NCBI RefSeq assembly: GCF_900114925.1
Contig: NZ_FOUR01000003.1
Location: 1-64,000, forward strand
Source of the DNA: Marinobacter pelagius
Lineage (GTDB): Bacteria; Pseudomonadota; Gammaproteobacteria; Pseudomonadales; Oleiphilaceae
Reading direction: 5' to 3'
Length of the DNA: 64,000 nt
How positions within the stretch are numbered: the first letter of the stretch is position 1; every line of letters starts with the position of its first letter. Positions 44,466 to 53,931 of the stretch are shown in pieces. The notes under the pieces were generated by a model. It saw nothing but the letters and a program-made list of their open reading frames with translations. It ran no database searches and was not told the origin of the DNA. The position numbers and the translations under genes were made by a program.

Positions 44466-45248
44466 TCAGAAATCGCCGAACATTACGGCGGTTAGCACAA
44501 AATCCAGCCCCAGCACGGCCAGGGACGAGTAAACCACGGTCTTGGTGGTGGCGGAACTGATTCCGGCGGACGTGGGCACACAGTCGTAGCCCTGGAACAC
44601 CGCGATCCAGGCGCAGACGAACCCGAATACGACGCTCTTGATAAAGCCGTTCATCACGTCATCCAGGAAGTCCACCGAGGACTGCATGTTGCCCCAGAAC
44701 GAGCCTTCAAACACACCCAGCCATTCCACACCGACCAGCATGCCACCCCAGATACCGACCACGGAGAAGATGACCGCCAGTATCGGCATGGCTATGAACC
44801 CTGCCCACAGGCGCGGTGCGATCACCCGGCGCAGGGGGTCCACCCCCATCATCTCCATACTGGACAGCTGCTCGGTGGCCTTCATCAGGCCAATCTCGGC
44901 CGTCAACGCCGAGCCGGCCCGGCCGGCGAACAGCAGGGCGGTGACCACCGGCCCGAGCTCCCGCACCAGGGTCAGTGCAATCATTTGACCGATGGCCGCC
45001 TCGGAACCGTAATCGGAGAGGATGGTGTAACCCTGCAGCCCCAGCACCATGCCGATGAACAGGCCGGAGACCACCACGATGGCCAGGGACAACACCCCGA
45101 CCGTATAAATCTGTTTGATCAGCAGCGGAAAGCCGGTCACCGGGCGCGGTACGCCACTCAGCACGCCAGCCAGAAAGCGACCGGAGCGACCGAGGGAGGC
45201 GACAACATCCAGGCCCAGTCGGCCCATGGAAGCGATACGATCCAGCAT
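44466..45248 (-). CDS. mlaE: MlaE, permease of the Mla transporter
   Basis: The 260-residue membrane protein has five to six hydrophobic helices. Family marks are [29 protein letters not shown] near residues 46-74, the coupling-region [53 protein letters not shown] near 94-146, and GAEYVGxx-like ends typical of MlaE/YrbE. It is the membrane subunit of MlaFEDB. Its start overlaps the mlaF stop by one base. Confidence 0.95.
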   Translation of the reverse strand: MLDRIASMGRLGLDVVASLGRSGRFLAGVLSGVPRPVTGFPLLIKQIYTVGVLSLAIVVVSGLFIGMVLGLQGYTILSDYGSEAAIGQMIALTLVRELGPVVTALLFAGRAGSALTAEIGLMKATEQLSSMEMMGVDPLRRVIAPRLWAGFIAMPILAVIFSVVGIWGGMLVGVEWLGVFEGSFWGNMQSSVDFLDDVMNGFIKSVVFGFVCAWIAVFQGYDCVPTSAGISSATTKTVVYSSLAVLGLDFVLTAVMFGDF

Positions 45249-46057
45249 CAGGCGCCTCCTCCCAGGCCAAAGTCCTTGCCGGCATCATCCGCCGGATAAT
45301 GGAAGGGCACCGGCCCGTCTGGCTGGCCTTGCAGGAACTGCTGGACCTGGTCCGACGGATGGGCCTTCAGCTCCTCGGGTGTGCCCTCACCAATGATCTG
45401 GCCATCTGAAATGATACAGGCGTAATGGCAGATACTCAGCGACTCCGGCACATCGTGGGAGACCAGCACGCTGGTCAGGCCCATGGAACTGTTGAGATCC
45501 CGGATCAGCTTGACCAGAACGCCCATGGCAATGGGATCCTGGCCGGCGAAGGGTTCGTCATACATGATCAGTTCCGGGTCCAGGGCAATACTGCGCGCCA
45601 AAGCGACCCGGCGGGTCATACCGCCGGACAGCTCCGAAGGCATCAGGTGGCGCGCACCCCGCAGGCCGACGGCTTCAAGCTTCATCAGGACGATGTCGTG
45701 GATCATGTCTTCAGGCAGTTTCGTGTGTACCCGCAGAGGAAACGCCACGTTTTCAAAGACACTCAGATCGGTAAACAGGGCGCCACTCTGGAACAGCATG
45801 CCCATCTTTTCGCGCAGGGCGTAAAGGTCCTTGCGCTTGAGGCGCGGCACTTCGTGGCCATCCACCTGGACGCTGCCACTGTCCGGGCGCAGTTGTCCCC
45901 CGATCAGCCGCAGTAAAGTAGTCTTTCCTGTCCCACTGGGCCCCATGATCGCGGTGATCTTGCCCCTGGGAATGTCCAGAGTGATGCCATCGAAGATCCG
46001 CCGGCCGGAACGGGAGAAGACAACGTCCTTCAGAGATATGTATGCATTCGAACCCAT
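45248..46057 (-). CDS. mlaF: MlaF, ATPase of the Mla transporter
   Basis: ATG 46057 gives 269 residues beginning [20 protein letters not shown]. An earlier frame start at 46111 would lie in the divergent promoter region. ABC motifs: Walker [10 protein letters not shown] near residue 41, Q-loop in [13 protein letters not shown], signature LSGGMTRR near 143, Walker [16 protein letters not shown] near 162 and the switch His in [10 protein letters not shown]. It drives phospholipid transport with MlaE. First gene of the mlaFEDCB-ibaG-murA run, divergent from kdsD. Confidence 0.95.
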   Translation of the reverse strand: MGSNAYISLKDVVFSRSGRRIFDGITLDIPRGKITAIMGPSGTGKTTLLRLIGGQLRPDSGSVQVDGHEVPRLKRKDLYALREKMGMLFQSGALFTDLSVFENVAFPLRVHTKLPEDMIHDIVLMKLEAVGLRGARHLMPSELSGGMTRRVALARSIALDPELIMYDEPFAGQDPIAMGVLVKLIRDLNSSMGLTSVLVSHDVPESLSICHYACIISDGQIIGEGTPEELKAHPSDQVQQFLQGQPDGPVPFHYPADDAGKDFGLGGGA

Positions 46058-46227
46058 AATCTGTCCCTTTCGAGGAGGGGCTACATTATGCGATGCGGCG
46101 CCTAACCTCAATGTCTGGGCGGTAAAATGTCCTGATGGTCATCACCGGAATTACTGAAAATGATATACTTCCGCCACTTTCAACGCTTTTTGCCGAATTC
46201 CCCCGATACGAGCCAGGCCAGAGCCCG

Positions 46228-47208
46228 ATGACTGAACAGACCAGCCACGATTTCCGGACGTCCGCCCTACGAGCCATCCGCATCGAGCGCGATGCCATCG
46301 AGGCCCTCGAAGCCCGAATTGACGACCACTTCCTCCGCGCCTGCGAGACCATCATGGCCTGCAAGGGCCGGGTCGTGGTGACCGGCATGGGCAAGTCCGG
46401 CCATATCGGCAACAAGATCGCGGCGACCCTGGCCAGCACCGGCACGCCTTCTTTCTTTGTGCATCCCGGCGAAGCCAGCCATGGGGACCTGGGCATGATC
46501 ACCAGCCAGGATGTGGTCATTGCCATCTCCAACAGCGGCAACACCAGCGAGGTGGTGACAATCCTGCCCCTGATCAAACGCATGGGCGCCCCGCTGATCA
46601 GCATGACCGGCAATCCGGACTCGGTGCTGGCCCGGGAAGCGGTGGCCAATCTGGACGTCCGTGTCGACGCCGAAGCCTGCCCGCTGGGTCTGGCCCCCAC
46701 TTCCAGTACTACGGCAACACTGGTCATGGGAGATGCATTGGCGGTGGCCCTGCTGGAAGCCCGGGGCTTCAGCGCCGAGGATTTCGCTTTCTCCCACCCC
46801 GGTGGCAGCCTGGGCCGGCGCCTGCTGCTCAAGGTTTCCGGCATCATGCACACCGGCGAGCAGATTCCGGTCGTGACCGAGGGCACCACCCTCAGTGGCG
46901 CCCTGCTGGAGATTTCCCGCAAGGGCCTGGGCATGACCACGGTGGTAGACGCCAAAGGCAACCTCACCGGCATCTTTACTGACGGTGATCTGCGCCGCAC
47001 CCTGGACCGGTCCGTGGACATCCACAACACCGCCATCGAGGAGGTGATGACCCGCCACGGCAAGACCATTGCCGCCGACCACCTGGCGGCCGAGGCGCTG
47101 AACATCATGGAAGAGATGAAGATCAACGCCCTGCCGGTCACCGATGAACAAGGCACCCTGGTCGGCGCCATCAACATGCACGACCTGCTGCGGGCGGGAG
47201 TCATCTGA
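46228..47208 (+). CDS. kdsD: D-arabinose 5-phosphate isomerase KdsD
   Basis: ATG 46228 gives 326 residues (E. coli KdsD 328). The SIS domain has VVVTGMGKSGHIGNKIAATLASTGTPSFFVHPGEASHGDLGM near residues 45-86 and ISNSGNTSEVV near 96. Two CBS domains follow (from about residue 205, IMHTGEQIPVV, and about 270, VMTRHGKTI). KdsD makes arabinose 5-phosphate for Kdo synthesis. It starts the kdsD-kdsC-lptCAB operon; the next start overlaps its stop by one base (TGATG). Confidence 0.95.
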   Translation: MTEQTSHDFRTSALRAIRIERDAIEALEARIDDHFLRACETIMACKGRVVVTGMGKSGHIGNKIAATLASTGTPSFFVHPGEASHGDLGMITSQDVVIAISNSGNTSEVVTILPLIKRMGAPLISMTGNPDSVLAREAVANLDVRVDAEACPLGLAPTSSTTATLVMGDALAVALLEARGFSAEDFAFSHPGGSLGRRLLLKVSGIMHTGEQIPVVTEGTTLSGALLEISRKGLGMTTVVDAKGNLTGIFTDGDLRRTLDRSVDIHNTAIEEVMTRHGKTIAADHLAAEALNIMEEMKINALPVTDEQGTLVGAINMHDLLRAGVI

Positions 47209-47777
47209 TGGCCGAACTGACCAGTCCGCTCGCCTCCCAATGGCCCGAAGAGCTGATCGCCCGGGCCGCCCGCATCCGCCTGATTGCGCTGGACGTGGAC
47301 GGCATCATGAGCGACGGCAAGCTCTATTTCAGCGCCAACGGGGATGAACTCAAGGGCTTCAACATCCTGGACGGCCTGGGCCTCAAACAATTGATGGCCG
47401 CCGGCATCACCGTGGCCGTCATTACGGGTCGGCGCTCGCCGCTGACCGAGAAGCGCATTAACGACCTTGGCATCCCGCACCTGATGCAGGGCCGTGAAGA
47501 CAAGAAAGTGGCCTTGCAGGAACTGGTCCGCACCATGGACATTGCCCCGGAAGAAATTGCCTACATGGGTGACGACCTGCCTGACCTGCCGGCGCTGCGC
47601 TTTGCCGGCCTGGGCATCACCGTACCCAACGGCTACTGGCTGGTGCGACAGCACGCACATTACTGCACCAGCGTGCCCGGCGGCAGCGGTGCCGTGCGGG
47701 AGGCCTGTGATCTCATCCTGACCGCCCAGAACAAGCTGGACGCCGCCCTGGCGCCCTACCTGGAGCCGGCCGGATGA
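47208..47777 (+). CDS. kdsC: Kdo-8-phosphate phosphatase KdsC
   Basis: A 189-residue HAD phosphatase with the nucleophile motif RLIALDVDGIMSDGKLYFSANGDELKGFNILDGLGL near residues 24-59, motif II VITGRRSP near 68, and motif III YMGDDLPDLPAL near 118. The protein removes phosphate from Kdo-8-P, a step of inner-core LPS synthesis. Length fits the family. It overlaps lptC by four bases. Confidence 0.95.
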   Translation: MAELTSPLASQWPEELIARAARIRLIALDVDGIMSDGKLYFSANGDELKGFNILDGLGLKQLMAAGITVAVITGRRSPLTEKRINDLGIPHLMQGREDKKVALQELVRTMDIAPEEIAYMGDDLPDLPALRFAGLGITVPNGYWLVRQHAHYCTSVPGGSGAVREACDLILTAQNKLDAALAPYLEPAG

Positions 47778-48379
47778 GCAGCCCCCTGGAATCGCTCCGG
47801 CAACTCACCGAGCGCCCGCTGGTTCGGGCGCTCGCGGCGATTGCCCTGGTCGCCGTGGCGCTGTTCCTGCTGTGGCGCAGCGACGAGCCGCCAGCACCGG
47901 ACCCCGAAGCCGCTGCCCTGCGCGGCCCGACCGAACCCGATGGTTTCGTGGTGGACGGCACCTACACTGCCTATGACGAGAGCGGTAACCTGGAAGTGCG
48001 CTTCTCCAGCCCACGGATCGAACAGTTCGAGGAAGGCAACACGGCCACCATGGTATCACCCACAGCCCGTATCCAGGGCGAACCCGGCACCGAGCCCTGG
48101 ACAATCCAGGCAGACAACGGCAGCCTGCTGCAGAACGAGAATCTGCTGTACCTGACGGACAACGTGCGTATCATCCGTCAGGTCGGCGAGCGTGAAGCGA
48201 CCCTGACGACATCCAAGCTGACGCTGGACAACGACCAGAACATTATCTACACCGACGCGCCGGTGGAAATCACCGATCGTATCGGCGTTACCCGTGCCAC
48301 CGGCATGAAAGCCTGGATCAACGACCGAATTCTGGAGCTCAACTCCGACGTGGAAGGACGTTATGAGACCGTTCATTAG
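47774..48379 (+). CDS. lptC: LptC, LPS export bridge component
   Basis: The 201-residue protein has a single N-terminal TM anchor (LVRALAAIALVAVALFLLWRS) and an LptA/OstA-like periplasmic beta-jellyroll ([62 protein letters not shown]). LptC connects LptBFG to the LptA bridge. It overlaps lptA by 17 bases and kdsC by four, giving a tightly coupled operon. Confidence 0.92.
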   Translation: MSSPLESLRQLTERPLVRALAAIALVAVALFLLWRSDEPPAPDPEAAALRGPTEPDGFVVDGTYTAYDESGNLEVRFSSPRIEQFEEGNTATMVSPTARIQGEPGTEPWTIQADNGSLLQNENLLYLTDNVRIIRQVGEREATLTTSKLTLDNDQNIIYTDAPVEITDRIGVTRATGMKAWINDRILELNSDVEGRYETVH

Positions 48380-48891
48380 ATACCCGTCCGGCGTACTGGC
48401 CGCCCTGCTGGCGATGACCCTCGGCAGCCCTGCCCTGGCCTTCGACATGGACTCCGACCAGCCCATCACCGTCAGCGCCGACAGCGCGCGGCTGGACGAC
48501 AGCAAGGGCGTGGCCACCTATACCGGCGATGTCATCCTGACCCAGGGTAAAACCCGACTGACCGCTGAACGGGTGGTTCTGTACCGCAACGACGAAGGCC
48601 TGAAACGCATCGAGGCTTCCGGCACCCCGGCCCACTACACCCAGCCCAGCCGTGAAGGTCAGGGCGAGACCGATGCCCGGGCCCTCAACATCACCTGGTC
48701 CGCCACGGATCGTCAGCTGACCTTTGAACGGGAAGCGGTGATTGAGCAGAATGGCAACCTGTTCCGCGGCGACCTGATCCACTACGACACGGTTCGCCGG
48801 GTAGTGACCGCCGAGGGCGGAGAGGACACGGGATCCGGCACTGGCCGGGTTGAAATGGTTATCCAGCCCCGCAGCACCAGACAGGGATCCG

Positions 48892-48914
<23 letters not shown>
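48363..48914 (+). CDS. lptA: LptA, periplasmic LPS transport protein
   Basis: The 183-residue protein has a signal peptide ([20 protein letters not shown]) followed by [48 protein letters not shown], the repeating beta-jellyroll of LptA/OstA. It forms the filament carrying LPS to LptD. It overlaps lptB by 23 bases. The C-terminal tail is short and polar. Confidence 0.94.
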
Positions 48915-49617
<703 letters not shown>

Positions 49618-49635
49618 CGGTGCCAGGGTAAAGAT

Positions 49636-49892
49636 GGGGTCAGATGAAAGTTTTCATCAGACCCCTGAGTCAGACGCCACCCCAGGGGTCAGAAGAACGC
49701 CTTCTTCTGACCCCGAGTTAGATTTGGGCACGAGCTAAAGGTCTAAGCTGGGGTCTGAAGAAAGCTTTCTTCTGACCCCGAGTTAACTTCAAGCACGAGC
49801 CAAGAGTCTAAGTTGGGGTCAGATGAAGGTCTTCATCAGACCCCTGAGTTAAGACCCCTGAGTTAAGACCCCGGAGTTAAGAACCCCTGAGT
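49636..49892. repeat. Four GGGGTC palindromes and a 14-bp tandem tail array
   Basis: Copies: 49636-49665 (ATGAA, A/A), 49685-49714 (AAGAA, A/T), 49750-49779 (AAGAA, T/T) and 49815-49844 (ATGAA, A/A). From 49839 the tail AGACCCCTGAGTTA is repeated four times in tandem with small changes. Two longer spacer stretches (GAGTTA...CACGAGC.AA.G.TCTAAG.TGGGG) are duplicated within the array. Confidence 0.9.
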
Positions 49893-49943
49893 TACCTTTC
49901 ATGTTCAATCTGGCCCCCGTTTCCAGTAAACTCGGCAAAGAAC

Positions 49944-49973
49944 TTGCTTGCTACGGCAACTAGCTAGCATACA
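49944..49973 (+). promoter_or_regulatory. Possible sigma-70 promoter for rpoN
   Basis: TTGCTT (49944-49949) and CATACA (49968-49973) are separated by 18 bases in the repeat-free stretch before rpoN. Both hexamers are imperfect, so this is a weak prediction. Confidence 0.3.
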
Positions 49974-50038
49974 AAGCATTTTTTCTCTGATGCCAAGGCG
50001 ACAGAGCGTGACGAGTAACGGATCCTGAACGTATGGTG

Positions 50039-51556
50039 ATGAAAGCTTCATTACAGTTAAAGCTGGGTCAAAGCCTGACCATGACACCCCAGCTGCAACA
50101 GGCGATCCGGCTTCTGCAGCTCTCCACCCTCGATCTGCAACAGGAAATCCAGCAGGCCCTCGATTCCAATCCGATGCTGGAAACCTCCGAGGACGACGAC
50201 CACGCCGACGCGCCGGCGGACAACACCGAAAACCGGGACGACAACGACCACGAACAGGGTTCCACTGCCAGCGCCGAGAGCAGTGATGACTGGGACGACG
50301 CCGGCCCGGACTGGACCAACGAGAGCGAGGTCCCGGACAACATCCCCGATGACCTGCCGGTCGACACCGCCTGGGACGACATCTATCAGTCCGCCCCGGC
50401 GTCTTCAGCCCGCAATGACGACGACAACGAGCAGGATTTCGAGACCCGCAATTCGCCCACGGAAACCCTGCACGATCACCTGGAATGGCAGATCAACCTG
50501 ACTCCCATGAGCGAGCGGGACCGGGCCATCGCCCATGCCCTGCTCGATGCGGTGGATGACCGCGGCTACCTGACCAGCCCGCTGGAGGAAATCCATGCCG
50601 GCCTGCAGGACGACACCGACGAGGATCCCCTGGAACTGGACGAGGTGGAAGCCGTACTGCACCGGTTGCAGCATCTGGACCCGGCTGGCGTGTTTGCCCG
50701 GGATCTGCAGGAATGCCTGCTGATCCAGCTCAACCAGCTGCCGCCGGACACCCCCTGGCTGGCCCAGGCCCGATTGGTAATTACCCACTACATCAACCTC
50801 CTGGGTAACCGCGACTACGCCCAACTGCTGCGCAGAAGCCGTTTGAAGGAAGATCAGCTGCGGGAAGTCCTGGCGCTGATCACCGGTCTCAACCCGCGGC
50901 CCGGCGATGTCATCGACCACGGCGAGCCGGATTACGTCATCCCCGATGTCATCGTCAGCAAACACAACGGCCGCTGGCGGGTGGAACTGAATCCGGAAAT
51001 TGCCCCCCGCATCCGCGTAAATGCGAGCTATGCTTCTCTTATAAGGCGTGCGGACAGCAGTGCAGACAACACCTACCTGCGGGATCAATTGCAGGAAGCC
51101 AAGTGGTTCATCAAGAGCCTGCAGAGCCGGAACGAGACCCTGCTGAAGGTGGCCACCCGCATCGTGGAGCACCAGCAGGGCTTCCTGGACCAGGGTGAGG
51201 AGGCGATGAAGCCGCTGATCCTGTCCGACATTGCCCAGGCCGTGGAAATGCATGAATCCACGATCTCCCGGGTGACCACGCAGAAATACATGCATACGCC
51301 CCGTGGCATCTTTGAGCTGAAGTACTTTTTCTCCAGCCATGTCAGCACGGATGAAGGGGGTGAATGTTCCTCAACGGCGATTCGCGCGATGATCAAGAAA
51401 CTGATTGCCGCGGAAACTCCCAAAAAGCCATTGAGTGACAGTAAAATTGCAGCCATGCTAGGAGAACAGGGCATCAAGGTGGCAAGACGCACCGTGGCCA
51501 AGTACCGGGAGGCGATGCATATTCCGCCTTCCAATGAACGCAAACGACTGGTGTAA
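50039..51556 (+). CDS. rpoN: RNA polymerase sigma-54 factor RpoN
   Basis: ATG 50039 gives 505 residues; ATG 50033 would add two. Region I starts [37 protein letters not shown] and binds activators. An acidic region II follows (residues about 45-130). The core-binding and HTH regions come after it, with the RpoN box [17 protein letters not shown] near residue 483. RpoN directs transcription from -24/-12 promoters such as that of pilA at 11901. It is followed by hpf after 15 bases, the standard gene order. Confidence 0.97.
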   Translation: MKASLQLKLGQSLTMTPQLQQAIRLLQLSTLDLQQEIQQALDSNPMLETSEDDDHADAPADNTENRDDNDHEQGSTASAESSDDWDDAGPDWTNESEVPDNIPDDLPVDTAWDDIYQSAPASSARNDDDNEQDFETRNSPTETLHDHLEWQINLTPMSERDRAIAHALLDAVDDRGYLTSPLEEIHAGLQDDTDEDPLELDEVEAVLHRLQHLDPAGVFARDLQECLLIQLNQLPPDTPWLAQARLVITHYINLLGNRDYAQLLRRSRLKEDQLREVLALITGLNPRPGDVIDHGEPDYVIPDVIVSKHNGRWRVELNPEIAPRIRVNASYASLIRRADSSADNTYLRDQLQEAKWFIKSLQSRNETLLKVATRIVEHQQGFLDQGEEAMKPLILSDIAQAVEMHESTISRVTTQKYMHTPRGIFELKYFFSSHVSTDEGGECSSTAIRAMIKKLIAAETPKKPLSDSKIAAMLGEQGIKVARRTVAKYREAMHIPPSNERKRLV

Positions 51557-51571
51557 CAACAGGAGACGCCT

Positions 51572-51883
51572 ATGCAACTCAATATTTCAGGCCATCACGT
51601 AGAACTGACTCCCTCCCTCAAGGATTATGTCACCGAGAAGTTCAACAAGCTGGAGCGCCACTTTGACCACATTTCCAACTGTCAGGTGACCCTGGAAGTC
51701 GAAAAGGTGCGCCAGATTGCGGAGGGGACTCTGCATGTAGCGGGTGGCGGTGAAATTCATGCAAAGGCCGAGAACGAGGACATGTACGCAGCGATCGATG
51801 CCCTGATCGACAAGCTGGATCGTCAGGTTCTCAAGTACAAGGAAAAGAACGTAGACCGGATGCACGGTAACGGACAACGTTAA
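51572..51883 (+). CDS. hpf: Ribosome hibernation promoting factor HPF (short form)
   Basis: A 103-residue protein with the S30AE fold: MQLNISGHHVELTPSLKDYVTEKFNKLERHFDHISNCQVTLEVEKVRQIAEGTLHVAGGGEIHAKAENEDMYAAIDALIDKLDRQVLKYKEK gives the beta-alpha-beta order and ends in a short basic tail. Short HPF dimerises 70S ribosomes together with RMF in stationary phase. AGGAG lies before the ATG. An intrinsic terminator follows. Confidence 0.93.
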   Translation: MQLNISGHHVELTPSLKDYVTEKFNKLERHFDHISNCQVTLEVEKVRQIAEGTLHVAGGGEIHAKAENEDMYAAIDALIDKLDRQVLKYKEKNVDRMHGNGQR

Positions 51884-51913
51884 CAGTCCGTCTCCATGCT
51901 GGAATCCAATGGC

Positions 51914-51947
51914 GCTGCGGCACTTCGGGTGTCGCAGCCTTTTTTTT
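51914..51947 (+). terminator. Intrinsic terminator between hpf and ptsN
   Basis: GCTGCGGCAC (51914-51923) pairs with GTGTCGCAGC (51929-51938), with one G-T wobble, around TTCGG, followed by eight T. It would limit read-through from rpoN-hpf into ptsN, which starts 19 bases later. Confidence 0.88.
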
Positions 51948-51966
51948 ACGGAAATGCAGTCGATCC

Positions 51967-52437
51967 ATGAGCGACACATCCCTGACCATAGACAACATCC
52001 TTGTACCGGAGCTGACCCTCTGCCGGGTGCCGGCATCAAGCAAGAAGCGGGTTCTGGAGTTCATCGCTGAAAAGATCCACCAGCAGGATGAAACCCTCAG
52101 CGACACCGAGATCTTCAACAACCTGATCGCACGGGAGCGGCTCGGAAGCACCGGAATCGGCCAGGGGATTGCCATCCCCCACTGCCGCCTGGAAGGCCTG
52201 GACCGGGTGATCGGTGTGCTGATGACGCTGGATGAGAGCGTCGAGTTCGATGCCATCGATAACCAGCCCGTGGACCTGGTGTTTGCCCTGATCGTGCCCA
52301 AGGAGGCGACCAGCGAACACCTGGAGCTGCTGAGCCAGCTGGCCGAGAAATTCAATGAGCGCTCCTTCTGCAACAGGCTGCGCGAGTGCGAGGATGCCAG
52401 GACCCTGTACGAACGCATGACAGCCGCTAACGGCTGA
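51967..52437 (+). CDS. ptsN: Nitrogen-PTS EIIA protein PtsN
   Basis: A 156-residue EIIA-type PTS protein with the phosphorylated His in STGIGQGIAIPHCRLEGLDRVIGVLMTLDESVEF near residues 58-91 (His in IPHCR), the family start NILVPELTLCRVPASSKKRVLEFIAEKI and the end HLELLSQLAEKF. EIIA-Ntr is phosphorylated by NPr and adjusts potassium, nitrogen and envelope functions. It is read after the terminator, probably from read-through and a local promoter. Confidence 0.95.
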   Translation: MSDTSLTIDNILVPELTLCRVPASSKKRVLEFIAEKIHQQDETLSDTEIFNNLIARERLGSTGIGQGIAIPHCRLEGLDRVIGVLMTLDESVEFDAIDNQPVDLVFALIVPKEATSEHLELLSQLAEKFNERSFCNRLRECEDARTLYERMTAANG

Positions 52438-52465
52438 CCCCTACTGTACCGGAGGCACACTGGGC

Positions 52466-53350
52466 ATGAAGTTGATCATCGTGAGTGGCAGATCAGGCTC
52501 AGGCAAGAGTACCGCACTGCATGTACTGGAAGACTTGGGCTTCTACTGCATCGACAATCTTCCCATCGGGTTGCTGTTTCCGTTAACCCGGGAAGCGGCC
52601 GCGCAGGCAACCCCGGGCCGGCTGAACAAGATGGCCGTGAGCATTGATGCCCGGAACCTGTCCGGGGAGCTCGCCAATTTCGAGGATATCTACAGCCAGC
52701 TCCAGGAAACCGGCATTACCGTGGAAATCATTTTCCTGGACGCCGACGAACAGTCCCTGCTCCAGCGTTTCCATGCCACCCGCCGGAAGCACCCCCTGAG
52801 TGACGACAGGACCTCCCTGCGCGAGGCCATCACCAGCGAGAAGAAACTGCTGGAGCCGCTGTCCAAGCTTGCCGACCTCTATATCAACACCACCGGCATG
52901 TCGATGTACGAGCTGCGGGACCAGGTCAAGCAACGGGTGGTGGGCCGCAAGGAGCAGGAGCTGGCCCTGTTGTTTCAGTCCTTCGGTTTCAAGCACGGGG
53001 TTCCGCTGGACTCCGATTACGTATTCGATGTCCGATGCCTGCCCAATCCCTACTGGGACACGAGCCTGCGCAAGTACGTGGGTACCGACCAGCCGGTGAT
53101 CGATTTCCTGGAGCGGGAGCCGGCCAGTCGAAAGATGGTCGATGACCTGATCGCCTTCCTGGACACCTGGCTGCCCGGCTTTGCCGAAAGCAACCGCAGC
53201 TACATGACCATTTCCATCGGCTGCACCGGCGGCCAGCACCGCTCCGTGTATATCTGCGAGCAACTGGGCAAGCATTTCCGCGAACACTACAACAACGTGC
53301 AGGTGCGCCACACCGAGCTGCCCCACCTGCAAGCCCGGGGGGAGACCTGA
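52466..53350 (+). CDS. rapZ: RNase adapter protein RapZ
   Basis: The 294-residue protein has Walker A SGRSGSGKST near residue 6 and the early YCIDNLPIGLLFPL. The C-terminal domain includes FGFKHGVPLDSDYVFDVRCLPNPYW near 170-195 and ISIGCTGGQHRSVYICEQLGKHF near 251-273. RapZ senses glucosamine 6-phosphate and directs GlmZ sRNA to RNase E in enterics; GlmZ presence here is not tested. GGAGG precedes the ATG. It is followed by ptsO after six bases. Confidence 0.95.
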   Translation: MKLIIVSGRSGSGKSTALHVLEDLGFYCIDNLPIGLLFPLTREAAAQATPGRLNKMAVSIDARNLSGELANFEDIYSQLQETGITVEIIFLDADEQSLLQRFHATRRKHPLSDDRTSLREAITSEKKLLEPLSKLADLYINTTGMSMYELRDQVKQRVVGRKEQELALLFQSFGFKHGVPLDSDYVFDVRCLPNPYWDTSLRKYVGTDQPVIDFLEREPASRKMVDDLIAFLDTWLPGFAESNRSYMTISIGCTGGQHRSVYICEQLGKHFREHYNNVQVRHTELPHLQARGET

Positions 53351-53356
53351 ACCACC

Positions 53357-53626
53357 ATGATCCGCCGCCCCGTCACCATCATTAACAAACTCGGCCTGCA
53401 CGCCCGCGCCACCGCCAAACTGGTGGCCACCGCCTCCGAGTTCGATAGCCAGGTCCGGATTGCCCGCAACGGCCGCGAGGTGGACGCCAAGAACATCATG
53501 CAGGTGATGATGCTCGCCGCCAGCCAGGGTACCGAGGTGGAACTGATTGCCGAGGGACCGGATGAGGAAGAGGCGGTTGATGCGCTGGTGGCGTTGATTG
53601 ATGACTACTTCGGTGAGGGGGAATGA
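53357..53626 (+). CDS. ptsO: Phosphocarrier NPr (PtsO)
   Basis: An 89-residue HPr-like protein: TIINKLGLHARATAKLVATASEFDSQV carries the phospho-accepting His near residue 16, and VDAKNIMQVMMLAASQGTEVELIAEG follows with the conserved Ser replaced by Asn (KNIMQ), as in NPr proteins, which are not regulated by HPr kinase. It passes phosphate to EIIA-Ntr. It ends the rpoN-linked operon. Confidence 0.94.
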   Translation: MIRRPVTIINKLGLHARATAKLVATASEFDSQVRIARNGREVDAKNIMQVMMLAASQGTEVELIAEGPDEEEAVDALVALIDDYFGEGE

Positions 53627-53632
53627 GGGGCC

Positions 53633-53851
53633 GATGCACAGGGGTCTGGATGCACAGGGGTCTGGATGCACAGGGGTCTGGATGCACAGGGGTCTGAAGA
53701 AAGCCTTCTTCTGACCCCGAGTTCGACTAATCCTCCGCGCCAGGCCTGAAAATGGGGTCAGAAGAAAGCCTTCTTCAGACCCCTGGGGTTGCGACTAATC
53801 CTCCGCGCCAGACCTGAAAATGGGGTCAGAAGAAAGTGTTCTTCAGACCCC
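53633..53851. repeat. 16-bp tandem array and three GGGGTC palindromes
   Basis: GGGGTCTGGATGCACA is repeated three times in tandem (53641-53688), preceded by a partial unit. A full palindrome follows at 53689-53718 (AAGAA, T/T) that starts with the same GGGGTCTG. Further copies are at 53754-53783 and 53822-53851 (both AAGAA, A/A), in a 68-bp tandem duplication including the spacer CTAATCCTCCGCGCCAG. Confidence 0.92.
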
Positions 53852-53874
53852 TGGGGATTTAACCCCGTTTTCAC

Positions 53875-53903
53875 TCACCTGTAACGCCTAACTCCGCTAT
53901 AAT
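53875..53903 (+). promoter_or_regulatory. Probable sigma-70 promoter of mgtE
   Basis: A perfect TATAAT lies at 53898-53903; the segment 17 bases upstream (TCACCT) is a poor -35. Start would be near 53910, giving a leader of about 20 bases before the ATG. Confidence 0.5.
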
Positions 53904-53931
53904 AAAGGCGTTTTCAGCAAGCAGGTGATCC

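Larger units (their letters stand above)
49618..50038. other. Intergenic region between lptB and rpoN
   Basis: These 421 bp hold no gene. The first 275 are palindromes and 14-bp tail repeats; the last 145, free of repeats, are the presumed rpoN promoter and leader. Confidence 0.6.
53627..53931. other. Intergenic region between ptsO and mgtE
   Basis: These 305 bp hold no gene. The first 225 bp are repeat arrays, and the mgtE promoter follows. Confidence 0.6.

Noticed and set aside
46058..46227. A promoter with GATATACT near 46160 for kdsD
   Set aside because: The -35 region at the right distance is poor; a divergent promoter must exist here but I cannot place it.
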